DNA of 64,000 nucleotides from NCBI GenBank assembly GCA_948567375.1, contig OX419757.1:49786001-49850000 (forward strand), written 5' to 3'. The stretch's first letter is position 1, and each line of letters begins with the position of its first letter. Under the pieces are notes generated by a model. That model did no database searches. It had not been told where the DNA came from and saw only the letters and a program-made list of their open reading frames with translations. This DNA is from Lunularia cruciata. Taxonomy: Eukaryota; Streptophyta; Marchantiopsida; Lunulariales; Lunulariaceae. The position numbers were made by a program, and so were the translations under genes. Below are positions 44,820 to 54,400 of the stretch, piece after piece.

Positions 44820-47240
44820 TCATAGCATGGCTGTAGTAATGCTTCTTGTAAACTCTCTTCCTCTATCAAAAACCAACTCCAAAGGGCATCCAAACCTAGT
44901 GATAATGTGTTCATAAAAAAATCTACCCACTTCATCTTCATTCTTGTCCCTCAATGGTCTAGCCTCAACCCACTTGGTAAGGTAATTAGTAACTACCACA
45001 ATGTACGGATTGTTCCTTGAGGTTCTATTGAGAGGTCCTACAAAATCAATTCCCCACTTCTCAAAAGATCCTAGCAATAGAATTGATCTAAGTGGTGGAG
45101 TGGATGTAGACTTTCTAGCAAAAGCTTGACAAACATGACAAGTTTTGCAATAATCAAGACAATCCTTGAAAATCCCTCTCCAATGGTAACCTACATCTAG
45201 AATCTTGAAAGTAGTCACCTTTCCTGCAAAGTGTCCTCCACATACTAAACCTTCATGAAACTCCTTTATGAGTAGGATAGACTCTTCCTTACCCACTGCT
45301 CTTTGAAGTAGACCATCTGCTCCTTGGTGAAAAAGAATATCCTCCACCATTGTGTAAGGTCTAGATCTTGCTGCAAGGGCCTTCCTCTCCCTAGCATGCA
45401 TCCCTTCTGGATAGTTACCTCTTGTCACAAAATCCACAATCTCCTTGTACTCCATTGGAACCTCTTGAGTGACTGAGATTGTCATGAGCTCCTCATCTGG
45501 GAAGGAATCATCCATTGGCTCATCTCCATCATCATCATAGGCTCTAGATAACAAATCAGCATTTGCATGTTTCTTTCCTTGCCTATCCTCAATGGTGTAG
45601 TCATACTCAGACAAGAGTATCATCCACTTTGCTAGTCTCCCTTCAACATTAGGCTTGTTGAAGATGTACTTCAAAGCCTTGTGATCCGTGACAATGGTGG
45701 CTTTCCCTCCAATCAAGTAGTGTCTAAACTTCTTGAGACCAAAGATCATTGCCAACCCTTCTCTCTCCGTGACAGAGTAGTTCTTCTCTGCTGAAACCAT
45801 CTGCTTACTAGCATAAGCTATTGGATGATCATGCCCATCTTGGTCTAATTGACTAAGAGTGCATCCTATAGCTACATTAGAAGCATCAGCGTAGAGGATG
45901 AAAGGCTTACTCCAATCAGGTTTAGCAAGAATTGGAGCTACAACAAGGGATTGCTTGAGCTCCTCAAAAGCTTTGAGAGCCTCCTTGTCCTCCAAAATCA
46001 CCATGTAATCTACACCCTTCTTCATGTAGATGGTCAATGCATAAGCCTTGTTGGAAAATGAGAAGATAAACCTCCTATAGTATCCAACCATCCTCAAGAA
46101 TTGGCGTAACTTTGTCAAGCTTGAAAGGAATGGAAGGTCTGAGATTTTCCTCACCTTCTCAGGATCAACTGCTATTCCATCCTTGGAGATGATGTCCCCC
46201 AAAAGTAGACCTTCTTCACATGCAAAAATGCACTTCTCTGGGTTGAGTGATGCATTTGCCTCATCCAAGCATTGCAAGACTTTGATAAGGTGCTCAAAGT
46301 GCTCCTCCTTGCTCCCATAGACACAAAATTCATCAATGAAGTCTCTCACAAATTTCCCAATGAAAGGTTCAAATACCTTGTTCATGAACCGTTGGAATGT
46401 GGTTGGAGCATTGCAAAGCCCTAAAGGCATGACCTTGAAAGCGTAAGTTCCCCAAGGTGTGGTGAATGTGGTGAGTTGTTGATGCTCTGGTGCAATCTTG
46501 ATTTGGTTATATCCACTATAACCATCTCCAAAACTATACCTCTCATGACCTGCAACCTCCTCCAAAATCTCATCAATGAATGGCAATGGGTAGTAGTTCT
46601 TCTTGGTAACAGCATTGAGCTTCTTGTAATCCACACATACCCAAAGCTTGCCATTCTTTTTCTTCACAATGACAATTGGAGACACCCATTCTGAATTCTC
46701 CACCTCAAAGATAAATCTAGCCTCCTTGAGCTTATCAATAACCTCCTCCACAACCAAAGATATTGGTGGGCTAATGCGACGTTGCTTTTGGCAGATTGGT
46801 CTTGCATGTGACTTTACCTCTATCTTGTGCTCCTCCAAGGTGACTTCTTTCAAATCCTTGTAACTTAAAGCAAACACATGGATGAACTTGCGGAAAATCT
46901 CCTCAAATCTCACCTTCTCCTCCTTGGTAACATTCAGGCCATACTTGAGGGTAGCTAACCTTCTCTCTACCTCCTCAAGTGTCAATGGTGATTTTTCTAA
47001 GTCCTTCAAAACCTCTGGCTTAGGTGCAAAATCCATAGCACACACGGGATACACATCTGAATCAGATTCAGATTCATCTTCCTCCATGGAAGTCTCCTCT
47101 TCCAGGCTTGTGTCCACACCTGAAGCTCCTTCTTCAGAATCTGATTCCCAATAATCAGAAGATGGTGTATCTGAATGTGAAGTGTTGGTGGTGTTAGTCA
47201 CAGGAACTGTGACTCTATGGTTTGATGGCCCAATCCTCAA
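44820..47240 (-). CDS. Family A pol: RT, RNase H and integrase N-terminal half (806 residues)
   Basis: Long open frame. Residues 1-100: acidic Ser/Asp/Glu-rich linker. RT about 160-345: VKKKNGKLWVCVDYKKLNAV, SFGDGYSGYNQIKIAP (catalytic Asp 239), KVMPLGLCNAPTTFQRFM, and FIDEFCVYG at 301-309, where the YxDD box reads FIDE, so its second Asp is Glu. RNase H about 445-565: LYADASNVAIG, TEREGLAMIF, VTDHKAL, ANADLLSR (four acidic sites kept). Integrase from 655: HEGLVCGGHF and CKTCHVC zinc ligands, KWGIDFVGP (Asp 732), VFDRGREF (Asp 792). The frame ends at a TGA; the rest of integrase continues at 44819. Upstream it is open back to a TGA at 47256-47258, so gag-protease and pol were one polyprotein. 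Methionine 47240 is only the first after that stop. Confidence 0.85.
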   Translation of the reverse strand: MRIGPSNHRVTVPVTNTTNTSHSDTPSSDYWESDSEEGASGVDTSLEEETSMEEDESESDSDVYPVCAMDFAPKPEVLKDLEKSPLTLEEVERRLATLKYGLNVTKEEKVRFEEIFRKFIHVFALSYKDLKEVTLEEHKIEVKSHARPICQKQRRISPPISLVVEEVIDKLKEARFIFEVENSEWVSPIVIVKKKNGKLWVCVDYKKLNAVTKKNYYPLPFIDEILEEVAGHERYSFGDGYSGYNQIKIAPEHQQLTTFTTPWGTYAFKVMPLGLCNAPTTFQRFMNKVFEPFIGKFVRDFIDEFCVYGSKEEHFEHLIKVLQCLDEANASLNPEKCIFACEEGLLLGDIISKDGIAVDPEKVRKISDLPFLSSLTKLRQFLRMVGYYRRFIFSFSNKAYALTIYMKKGVDYMVILEDKEALKAFEELKQSLVVAPILAKPDWSKPFILYADASNVAIGCTLSQLDQDGHDHPIAYASKQMVSAEKNYSVTEREGLAMIFGLKKFRHYLIGGKATIVTDHKALKYIFNKPNVEGRLAKWMILLSEYDYTIEDRQGKKHANADLLSRAYDDDGDEPMDDSFPDEELMTISVTQEVPMEYKEIVDFVTRGNYPEGMHARERKALAARSRPYTMVEDILFHQGADGLLQRAVGKEESILLIKEFHEGLVCGGHFAGKVTTFKILDVGYHWRGIFKDCLDYCKTCHVCQAFARKSTSTPPLRSILLLGSFEKWGIDFVGPLNRTSRNNPYIVVVTNYLTKWVEARPLRDKNEDEVGRFFYEHIITRFGCPLELVFDRGREFTRSITTAML

Positions 47241-47255
47241 GTACCCTTTGTGCCA

Positions 47256-48227
47256 TCAATCAGTTGTGCGTGCTGCTCTCAACCATGGCCTCCCAAGAAG
47301 TAAGTCATAGCTTGAATCCTTCAAGACTTGGAGAGTCATGAGATTTTGAACTCCCATAACTGAAACTACCACCTTATCCATCACCCTTACTGGTCGAATT
47401 TGTTGCTTGTTTGCCATGCTTACCACAAATGTTGAAGGTCTTGAGGGTATCATACACAAATTCTTCATCAACCTTTCTGACATGGCATTCACTGCTGATC
47501 CTCCATCAACCAATGCATCCTTGATGTTGTGACCATTCACTCTCACATCAATCTTGGAGGCATATTCACAAGCCTCCCATGGTGCTGGCTTGGCATCCAC
47601 CACTCCCATTGATACTGGAACTTTTGCCTTCTTCTTCTTCTTGCTCCTTGTAGAACTCAAACCACCTCTAAGCTCCTTTCTCAAGGTAGGGTTCAAAGCA
47701 ATTAATTGGCCCACTGTGATGTTAGCCTTGTGACTACCAACATCCTCCAACACATTGTAGTTCCATTGTTGCTTTGAGATCAAGAAGTCCTCCATCCCCA
47801 ACTTCTTCCTTGGAGTCTTTGTTGTTGATGGTGTTGAGGTGCGAGTGCTCCTAGTAGACATAGGAGTATCCTTGCTTGAAGTAAATCCTTGAGAAGAGTG
47901 AACATCCTCTGCAAAACGAGCTCTCTTCTTCTCTTGTGCCAAAAGCTCCAAATTAAGACCCTTGGAGTTTGAGCACTCTCCCTTCTCATACTTGCTCTCA
48001 ACCACATCTATTGATGCTATCTCCTTACCTTTGTTGGGATTAGGAGCCACTTGGGTTTCACTACCTCCCTCTTTCCCTCTATTGGCTCCCTCATAACCCC
48101 TTCCTCCATGGTAACTGGAATTTGGGCAATTCCTTTGGATATGGCCTCTTCCTCCACAACCAAAACAATTTCTATCATTGAAATTGTTGGTTGGTTGGTT
48201 GGCCTCCTCTATATGGATAGCTTCCAT
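47256..48227 (-). CDS. Family A gag C-terminus, zinc knuckle and aspartic protease (323 residues)
   Basis: In frame with pol but for one TGA (47256-47258; CGA to TGA would explain it). CFGCGGRGHIQRNC at about residues 22-35 is a CX2CX4HX4C nucleocapsid knuckle, followed by Gly-rich and basic stretches (residues 38-150). The protease is about 225-320: KDALVDGGSAVNAMSERLM (Asp in VDGGS where D-S/T-G is usual) and SYDLLLGRPWLRAA, the conserved C-terminal hydrophobic-Gly motif. True translation must start upstream in gag; two frameshifts (48230-48330) separate it from the gag core, so the start at 48227 is only the first Met. Confidence 0.8.
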   Translation of the reverse strand: MEAIHIEEANQPTNNFNDRNCFGCGGRGHIQRNCPNSSYHGGRGYEGANRGKEGGSETQVAPNPNKGKEIASIDVVESKYEKGECSNSKGLNLELLAQEKKRARFAEDVHSSQGFTSSKDTPMSTRSTRTSTPSTTKTPRKKLGMEDFLISKQQWNYNVLEDVGSHKANITVGQLIALNPTLRKELRGGLSSTRSKKKKKAKVPVSMGVVDAKPAPWEACEYASKIDVRVNGHNIKDALVDGGSAVNAMSERLMKNLCMIPSRPSTFVVSMANKQQIRPVRVMDKVVVSVMGVQNLMTLQVLKDSSYDLLLGRPWLRAARTTD

Positions 48228-48307
48228 AACTCCTAGGCCCTCTCCCTACATTCTGATCCACCTCTCTCTTCTCCCATAATTGCATCACATTGATCTTGAG
48301 ATCCAAG

Positions 48308-49012
48308 TTATTCTGTGATGGTTTGAAGTGGATCTTTTGGTGGAGGTGCAAGAACTGGAGCAACCACTACTTGTGGTGCAACCCTTGCCACCAAAGTATC
48401 AGAAGTTCCACCATACTTGTAGCCTTGAGGAGGATACACAACCTCCTTCACCACCAAATCACTCTCATCCCTTTCCAAACTCTCCTCCATACAAATTGCG
48501 ATCTTGATAGCTTCAACCTTGGAAGAAGGTTTTTCATATCTCACCTTGCCTCTAATTTGTGGTCTCAACCCTCTCACAAAATTCTTGGTGAGCACGGCCC
48601 CTATGCCAATCATTGTAGTCTCCATATCATCCCCACCCTTCCTCAACACTATGCAAAATCTGGACTCTAACTTTTCCACTCTTTCCACATAGACTCTCAC
48701 TTTCTCTCCTTCTCCTTGCTTGAGAAATGTAACATCACTCATCAATCTCTCATAACTCTCATCAGGAAGAAAGTTCTCAATGAGTGCTGAGGTCAAAGTC
48801 TCCCAAGACTCCTCTTCCCCATCTCTCCTCTCTCTCTTTTGGTATTCTGACTCATACCATGTAAGTGCTGCATCCTCAAAGAAATCTGGTAATAATGAGC
48901 CTCACTCATTCTTCCTCCTCTCATTGTTTCCTATGCAAGCTCTCTTGAAGTCTCTCACAAAGGCTTCCACATCTTCTCCATCCTTGCCAAAGAAAACCGG
49001 AAGTTTCCCCAT
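48308..49012 (-). pseudogene. Family A gag core (one stop, then frameshifted)
   Basis: Probable gag start at 49012 (MGKLPVFFGKDGEDVEAFVR), then DFKRACIGNNERRK, a stop at about 48903, FFEDAALTWYESEYQKRERR and the 162-residue open stretch 48308-48796: LIENFLPDESYERLMSDVTF, VYVERVEKLESRF, TKNFVRGLRPQIRGKVRYE. This is the Gypsy gag (capsid) pattern with the ALTWYE block. A Pro/Val-rich tail ends in a stop at 48308, and coding resumes in other frames (NLDLKINVMQLWEKREVD at about 48280). Confidence 0.82.
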
Positions 49013-49244
49013 CTTAACCCCTCACTATCTTTCTTTTCTCTCAAATTTTTTTTCTTTTCTTTTCTCTCACTCTATTACTAATAGAGTATATATATGACTA
49101 AAATGATTTGAGAATAATCCACTCTAGGGAATACAAAAGGTTCAGGTTGCTCCAAGATTTCTATAGCAACATCAAATCCTAGAGTGCATATTAATCTAAC
49201 TCTCATGGATAGTTTATCCATAAGTTGAAAGATTATCTCCATCA

Positions 49245-49718
49245 CTAATCTTGAGAACTAGCTAATGAAGGTGGTAGTATTTCTGTAGTTGTACTAAGAC
49301 TCTCTCCAAGATCCTTCACCAAAGTTTCCAAAAGTGCTTTTACTCCACTACACTCATGTCCTTTTGGAATTCCTTCCACTCCACAAACCTCACACAACTC
49401 CTTGGTCTTAGATCTTCTCCCTCCCAATCTTGGTGAAGAAGGTCCAACATGCAAACCCAAGTCAAGTAAGCCTCTCCTTTCCCTCAATCTCTTGCTCTCA
49501 AAGGTCAATGGACATGAACTTGCCTTATGTCCCTTCTCTCCACACAAAAAGCACTTAGACTCACTCTTTCCTCCAAGTGGTGTAGGTTTTTGGATCCTCT
49601 CAACACTCTCTTCAAATTCTATTGTAAACTCTCTTTTCCTAAAATCCACCCCTACAATCACCTCAAACCCTTGAGGAACCTTGCATAATCTCAATTTCCA
49701 CTCTTTATGACCCTCCAT
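49245..49718 (-). CDS. Family A upstream ORF: zinc-knuckle protein (157 residues, intact)
   Basis: Separate ORF between the leader and gag, opening MEGHKEWKLRLCKVPQGFEV. CFLCGEKGHKASSC (about residues 56-69) is a complete CX2CX4HX4C knuckle. A basic stretch (ESKRLRERRG, GGRRSKTKE) and a second Cys/His cluster CEVCGVEGIPKGHEC (about 109-123) follow, then a helical tail with LLETLVKDLGESL. It has no stops although gag and pol of the same copy do. The right-hand A element encodes nearly the same protein (63649-64000). Role unknown: RNA binding or packaging is plausible. Extra ORFs before gag are known in some plant Gypsy groups such as Ogre/Tat. Confidence 0.8.
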   Translation of the reverse strand: MEGHKEWKLRLCKVPQGFEVIVGVDFRKREFTIEFEESVERIQKPTPLGGKSESKCFLCGEKGHKASSCPLTFESKRLRERRGLLDLGLHVGPSSPRLGGRRSKTKELCEVCGVEGIPKGHECSGVKALLETLVKDLGESLSTTTEILPPSLASSQD

Positions 49719-50365
49719 GTTCCCAAGATGAATCTAAACACTCAAACATGCTTTTTGTTGAACTCAAACTCCTCATGCATGAGATCTCCACTCTGCAGAA
49801 TTGACCCTTCCTCACAATGTCACTCACATCTCCCAACCAGTATGTCACAATCCTCTGAAATTTTGCACACTTGATCACAACTTCCAGGCATCCCTCACTG
49901 CAAAATTTCAGATCTTTTCATTGAGCCATTTGGCCTAGAAACCTTTCTATTCAGCACACATATTTCAGATTTGGTCTCAAAACCACCCCCCTCACTTCAA
50001 AAACTCATAAATCCCTGCGGAAAAACGATCTCTCTCTAATTTTTGTGGCAACAAGTAGGATAAAATTCACTAAATTTTCTTGGAAATTTTCAGTACAATT
50101 CACTAAAAATTGAAGAAATGCCAGACTCTGTACAATTTTCCAGAGAACATGCAGTTGCGGGAGCACTTTATCCTATCAACTTTCAAAAATTCTAGCCCAG
50201 TGCGCATAGAAGCTCTCACAATAATTTCAAGTGTGCTAACTGAAAGATAACCCAAGCTATCATGTGTAGAAATTTCAAGTCCAGATCTAAAACTTGAGAT
50301 TTTGCCCAAAATCACCTTGATTCCCAAAATCTGCAATCCACCTCACACAATCTCTCCAATTCCTC
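49719..50365 (-). other. Family A leader, mostly non-coding
   Basis: About 650 bp between the leader ORF and the zinc-knuckle ORF. A 77-residue open frame (50103-50336) has no recognisable domain and is also open in the right-hand copy (63030-63263), which may only reflect how recent the two copies are. Confidence 0.5.
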
Positions 50366-50536
50366 TCATGTGTACAAGATGTACAAAATCACCTCAAAGA
50401 CATCATAATGAAGCACAGGGTATACAAAAGGATCTTGGTTCTCTAACATAAGTTCAACCCTCTCCTCTCCAAGTGTTCTCTCCAAGTGAGCTCTCATAGC
50501 CTCCTTCTGCCTAATGTAGAATTGAACGCGGAACAT
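50366..50536 (-). CDS. Family A leader mini-ORF (56 residues)
   Basis: MFRVQFYIRQKEAMRAHLER, then TLGEERVELMLENQDPFVYP and a hydrophobic end. It starts about 25 bp after the primer site. The right-hand element has the same frame (62830-63000) with two substitutions. No known domain; the N-terminal part is a likely amphipathic helix. Could be a leader peptide or chance. Confidence 0.35.
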   Translation of the reverse strand: MFRVQFYIRQKEAMRAHLERTLGEERVELMLENQDPFVYPVLHYDVFEVILYILYT

Positions 50537-50558
50537 TATCTTGCCTTCTAGAGAGGTC

Positions 50559-50577
50559 TCGGCAACGGAACCAAAAA
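50559..50577 (-). promoter_or_regulatory. Primer-binding site of family A (near tRNA-Asp type)
   Basis: Reverse complement reads TGGTTCCGTTGCCGAGAC just after the LTR and five Ts. The plant tRNA-Asp complement is TGGCGCCGTTGCCGGGGA; the core CCGTTGCCG is shared. The right-hand copy has TGGTTCCGTTGCCGGGA (62793-62809). Confidence 0.7.
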
Positions 50578-51269
50578 TGTGAGCCGGCCTGTCTTTCACT
50601 CAGGATGAACCTCTGGTGGCAATTATGGTAGCGCACCATGGACTAAGAAGGCAAGGAACCCCAACTCCATCATACTCCTCCAAGGCTAACACTCCAAGAC
50701 TCAAGACATTGCTCACTAGAGAACTCAATGAGAGAGAGATAGTTACAAATGAAAGGATGATGAGTACTTCCTCACCCCTTGTTTATATACTTGTGAAATA
50801 GTTACGTACCAAAGTTACTAATTACCGTAGTAACTCAAGTTACTAGACTAAAAGTCAAGTAAAGTCAAAAAGTAGAAAGGAATATCCATTCACATGGGCA
50901 TATTCTCCTAAGCATGTGGTCTTATCTTGACCCAACCACTAAGTCAAGGATTCCTTCACATGGGCTATCCTTGGACTAAAGAAGAATCCAAAACAAAAAG
51001 GCTTGCGGGCCCAAGAGTTCTCAACTCTTTCCTCAAAGCCAAACACCTAGGAATAATACCAAGTCAACACACTAAAGTCCAAAATAGTGGTGCTCATCTT
51101 TTCTACTTCCTCTAAAGTAAGGTCCCCTCTATCTTAGCTATGACTAACTTTAGCTAACCATGACTAATATAGAACCATCCTTTATCTCTATATAAATAAT
51201 ATCTCTTAAGTACTTGTAATACCAAGCTAAATATCACAATACCACACACATGCACAAATGGGTGTTACA
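50578..51269 (-). repeat. Family A 5' LTR (minus strand)
   Basis: 692 bp, TGTGAGCCGGCC to GGGTGTTACA on the plus strand. It contains a reversed TATATAAA box (GTTTATATAC at about 50778-50787). Confidence 0.92.
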
Positions 51270-51704
51270 GAGCAGCATAGGATGCGCTTGATAGGCATCA
51301 CCACTCGGACATTTGTGAGCCCTGTGCCTATCAAGACGATTCAGGCACATGTTGGGGGCAATAGACCGAGTGGACATGGTATTCTTGGGACACATCCAGT
51401 AGCTACTAGGAGGAGTGGTCTACTTGGAGTCCATCCAGGTGAGCGTGGGCTACTTGGATTACACCCTTGGTCCACATGGGATGCAGCTAGAGGACGTGTG
51501 GAGCTTGCAGCCAAAGTGGAGGGAGTTTTTCACACAGAGGTTGGGACCTCTAGTGGTCTGGAGCATGACACTTTTGCTCCTAAGGGCCCAGTGTAGCAGT
51601 CAGTCAGTACGTCTTCCACTCCTACTATAGTTACAGAGGATACTTGGGAGCCAGATCTTGGACCCAAGCTTACTGGAGAGGAAAGACGGAGGGTTTGGAG
51701 GTTC
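51270..51704 (+). pseudogene. Family D linker between methyltransferase and RT
   Basis: Starts right after the family A LTR with EQHRMRLIGITTRTFVSPVP, then IKTIQAHVGGNRPSGHGILG and a repeated GLLGVHPGERGLLGLHP segment, and VELAAKVEGVFHTEVGTSSG to a TAG at 51594-51596. It aligns with 3650-4045 (minus), which there follows the methyltransferase LGQAMD motif. No known domain; the Gly/His/Pro repeats look like a flexible spacer. After the stop EDTWEPDLGPKLTGEERRRV leads into RT. Confidence 0.7.
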
Positions 51705-53090
51705 TTGAGGAGTCACATGAGTTGTTTTGCCTTTAGTATGAAGGATTTGGGTGCTCTGAAGGGACCTGGTATACGGATTGAGCTGACTAGCGACACACCA
51801 GTTTTCCGACGTCCTTATCGATATAGTGATATGGAGAGGACATTGATTCAGAGCCGGAGTATTGACCTTTTTGAGGCTGGTTTGGTGGAGATTTCACATG
51901 GAGAGTATGCATCAGCGACAATGATGCCAGCCAAGAAGGATACGCATGGCAACTATATAGATAGGCGGATGTGTGGAGATTACCGTCCTATCAACCGACA
52001 GACCAGGGCTGATCAATATGCCATGCCTACACCGGAGGAGATTTTTGATGCAATTGGGCATGCAAAGGTCTTCAGTACTTTGGATCTTCAAGTGGGATAT
52101 CATCAGTTGCCGATCAAGGAGGAGGATAAGTCCAAGACAACATTTTGGGCTATTGATCCTCACGGCAAGGATGTGTTATATCAGTGGAGGTTCTTACCAT
52201 TTGGGTTAAAGAACGCTCCTGCGAAGTTCCAAAGGGTCATGGATAGGATCCTAGCTGGATTGGATTTTGCTCAATGCTATATTGATGACATTTTGGTTTA
52301 TAGCACTACTGTGGAGGAGCATGAGAGACAGTTGTTGGAGGTGTTTGAGAGGTTGAGATCTCATGGACTCAAATTACATCTTGAGAAGTGTAGGTTCTTC
52401 CATGAGCAGGTTGAGTATTTGGGTCACACTATCTACCCCGGAGGACTTGGTGTTCAGCAGACCAAGGTAGAGGCTATTGCACGTATTCCTTGGCCTATGG
52501 ATGTGAGAAGAGGGCGAGCATTCCTTGGGTTGGTGAACTTCTATCGCCGCTATGTTAGAGGATTTAGTGCCATTGCCAAGGCCTTGACAAAGTTGACCAA
52601 GCTTACACAAGAGTGGTGTTGGGGAGATGAGCAAGAGAGAGCTTTTGTAGAGCTCAAGGAGAGGTTGACATCTGCTCCTATTTTGAGGAGACCAATCAGG
52701 GGATGACCATTTCAGGTTCACACTAATTGGAGTATGTTGGGGCTTGGAGCGGTGCTCATCTAACATGATAATGAGGAGAAGGAGTTTGTGGTGGCCTATG
52801 CTAATCGCTCCAACAATTCAGCGGAGGCAAAGTATAGTTCATATGAGGGAGAGTGCTTGGCAGCAGTTTGGGCAGTAGCACATTTCCGATGTTACCTATT
52901 TGGTAACCCCTTCACTCTCATCACTGATCATCAGCCGCTGAAGTGGTTGATGCAATCCGACAAGCTTGTAGGGGAGCTTGCACGATGGGCTCTGATTTTA
53001 TAGGAGTGTGATTTCACGGTTGTTCACAGACCTAGAGTGGTCAACCGTGATGCAGATGGGTTGAGTAGAAACCAATGTCCCAGCCAACAG
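51705..53090 (+). pseudogene. Family D reverse transcriptase and RNase H (four stops)
   Basis: A 333-residue open stretch (51705-52706) covers RT. SAT..MPAKKDTHGNYIDRRM, CGDYRPINRQTRADQY, MPTPEEIFDAIGHAKVFSTL, DLQVGYHQLPI (catalytic Asp in LDL), WRFLPFGLKNAPAKFQRVMD and QCYIDDILVYS with the YxDD box (YIDD) intact. LGLVNFYRRYVRGFSAIAK follows. RNase H: a stop at 52704, then NNSAEAKYSSYEGECLAAVW and FTLITDHQPLKWLM with acidic residues kept, and RPRVVNRDADGLSR at 53030-53070. Stops interrupt at 52704, about 52760 and about 53000. The RT type resembles Gypsy elements of algae and non-flowering plants rather than the usual angiosperm lineages (from memory). Confidence 0.86.
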
Positions 53091-53359
53091 GATCAGACCG
53101 GAGCACGTTGGCATGGTGAGATAGATGAGGAGATGGTGCCAGGTTGGCATGCATCGGCCTTTCTGTGTATATTTGCAGAGGCTTTGGTGGTATCTCTCTC
53201 AGCGCATACAGGAGGAGTTATTGAGGTCACAGATCCAGAGAGTGAAGATATTGGTACAGTTCAGCGAGACATTCATGATGATGTCTTAGTGATGGACTAT
53301 CTTTGCATTGGTGTTGTGGGTGGCACAGTTGGGGCCAAGGAGAGAGATCGTGTTCTTTA

Positions 53360-54400
53360 GCGAGCCAGATGGTTCAGATTGGAGGGTAGACACCTTTTGC
53401 ATGTATGGGAGGATGGTAGAGTGCGAGTAGTACCACTTCCATCACAGAGACCACAGTTGGTCCGTCATGCTCATGAGGAGTTAGGACATTTTGGAGTAAA
53501 GCTTACCTATAGCTTACTCCAGAGTCATTATTGGTGGCGCGGTATGCAGACTAAGGTACAGTAGTTTATTGCCAGATGGGTGGTTTATGACCAAGTTAGA
53601 GCATCATTCAATGCTCCTATGCCACAGTTACACCCATTACCTATCATGGGATTGGGTTACCGTTGGAGTTTGGACTTTGCCGGACCTTTGCTGCTGACTG
53701 TGAGACATCATTGTTACGTTTTGGTGATGGTGGAGCACTTCTCCAAGTGAATTGAGTTGGTGGCACTTCCTGACAAGTCTAGTGAAGGGACAGCTTACTC
53801 GAGTTCTTAGTCATTTTGGTGCACCATTTGAGGTTTTGACTGATCAAGATACATAGTTCTTGGGGGAGTTTCAGGTCTTGTGTGACAAGGCTTTGATTGA
53901 TCATTGTACTACATCTCAAGATTACCATGAGGCAAATGGCTTAGCAAAGAGAGTGGTTCAGACGGTGAAGAGAGGATTGCAAAAGAATGGTTTGCAGAGA
54001 GTCCACTTGGGAGATTGGGATCTCCAGTTACCTTGGTTGGCCATGGGCTATCGGTTCATCCGGCAAGCCTCCTTAGCATCCTTCTCTCCGTACTTTCTAC
54101 TCTATGGACAAGATCCAGATTTACCTACAGCCATTTGTCGAGATGCTACTGTAGTTTTGGACTTGGATGACCCCGGTGTATGGATGAGCGCATGTTCTTA
54201 GCGGGTAGAGATCTTTTGGAGAGTGATGCCGATGGCCTTTGAGAACTTGGCGATTGCTCAGCATAGAGATACTTCACGCTATGCTACCATTTGAAAAGGA
54301 GGTTATAGACCCTTGTTCCGTCGATTTCATCTAGGCGACTATGTATATCTATAGCAGACAGCACCGACGACACTTGATGTTTCTACAGGCCGCACTATCT
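53360..54400 (+). pseudogene. Family D integrase (plus-strand copy, broken)
   Basis: GRHLLHVWEDGRVRVVPLPS, then LVRHAHEELGHFGVKLTYSL (HH of the zinc end); the CC pair is damaged (FIARWVVYDQV; the other copy has CMVCDRV). Core: WSLDFAGPLLL (first Asp), FEVLTDQDT followed by a stop (second Asp), DYHEANGLAKRVVQTVKRGL, where the catalytic Glu is in HEAN and a later position has drifted (LAK; LAE in the minus copy). LPWLAMGYRFIRQASLASFS, SPYFLLYGQDPDLPT and a tail with FHLGDYVYL. At least five stops. Confidence 0.8.

Larger units (their letters stand above)
43541..51273 (-). mobile_element. Family A Gypsy element, nearly full length, minus strand
   Basis: 7.7 kb: 5' LTR 50578-51269, primer site, leader ORF, zinc-knuckle ORF, gag, zinc knuckle/protease, pol, polypurine tract, 3' LTR 43541-44135 (outer 95 bp missing). 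The LTRs differ at only a handful of positions, so insertion was recent, yet pol has lost catalytic residues. The right flank begins GAGC; the left flank is a deletion joining family D gag. No chromodomain. Lineage: non-chromovirus Gypsy; I would not name it more closely. Confidence 0.88.

Noticed and set aside
45849-47154. Several plus-strand open frames of 70-90 residues over family A pol
   Set aside because: Antisense shadows of the 806-codon pol frame.
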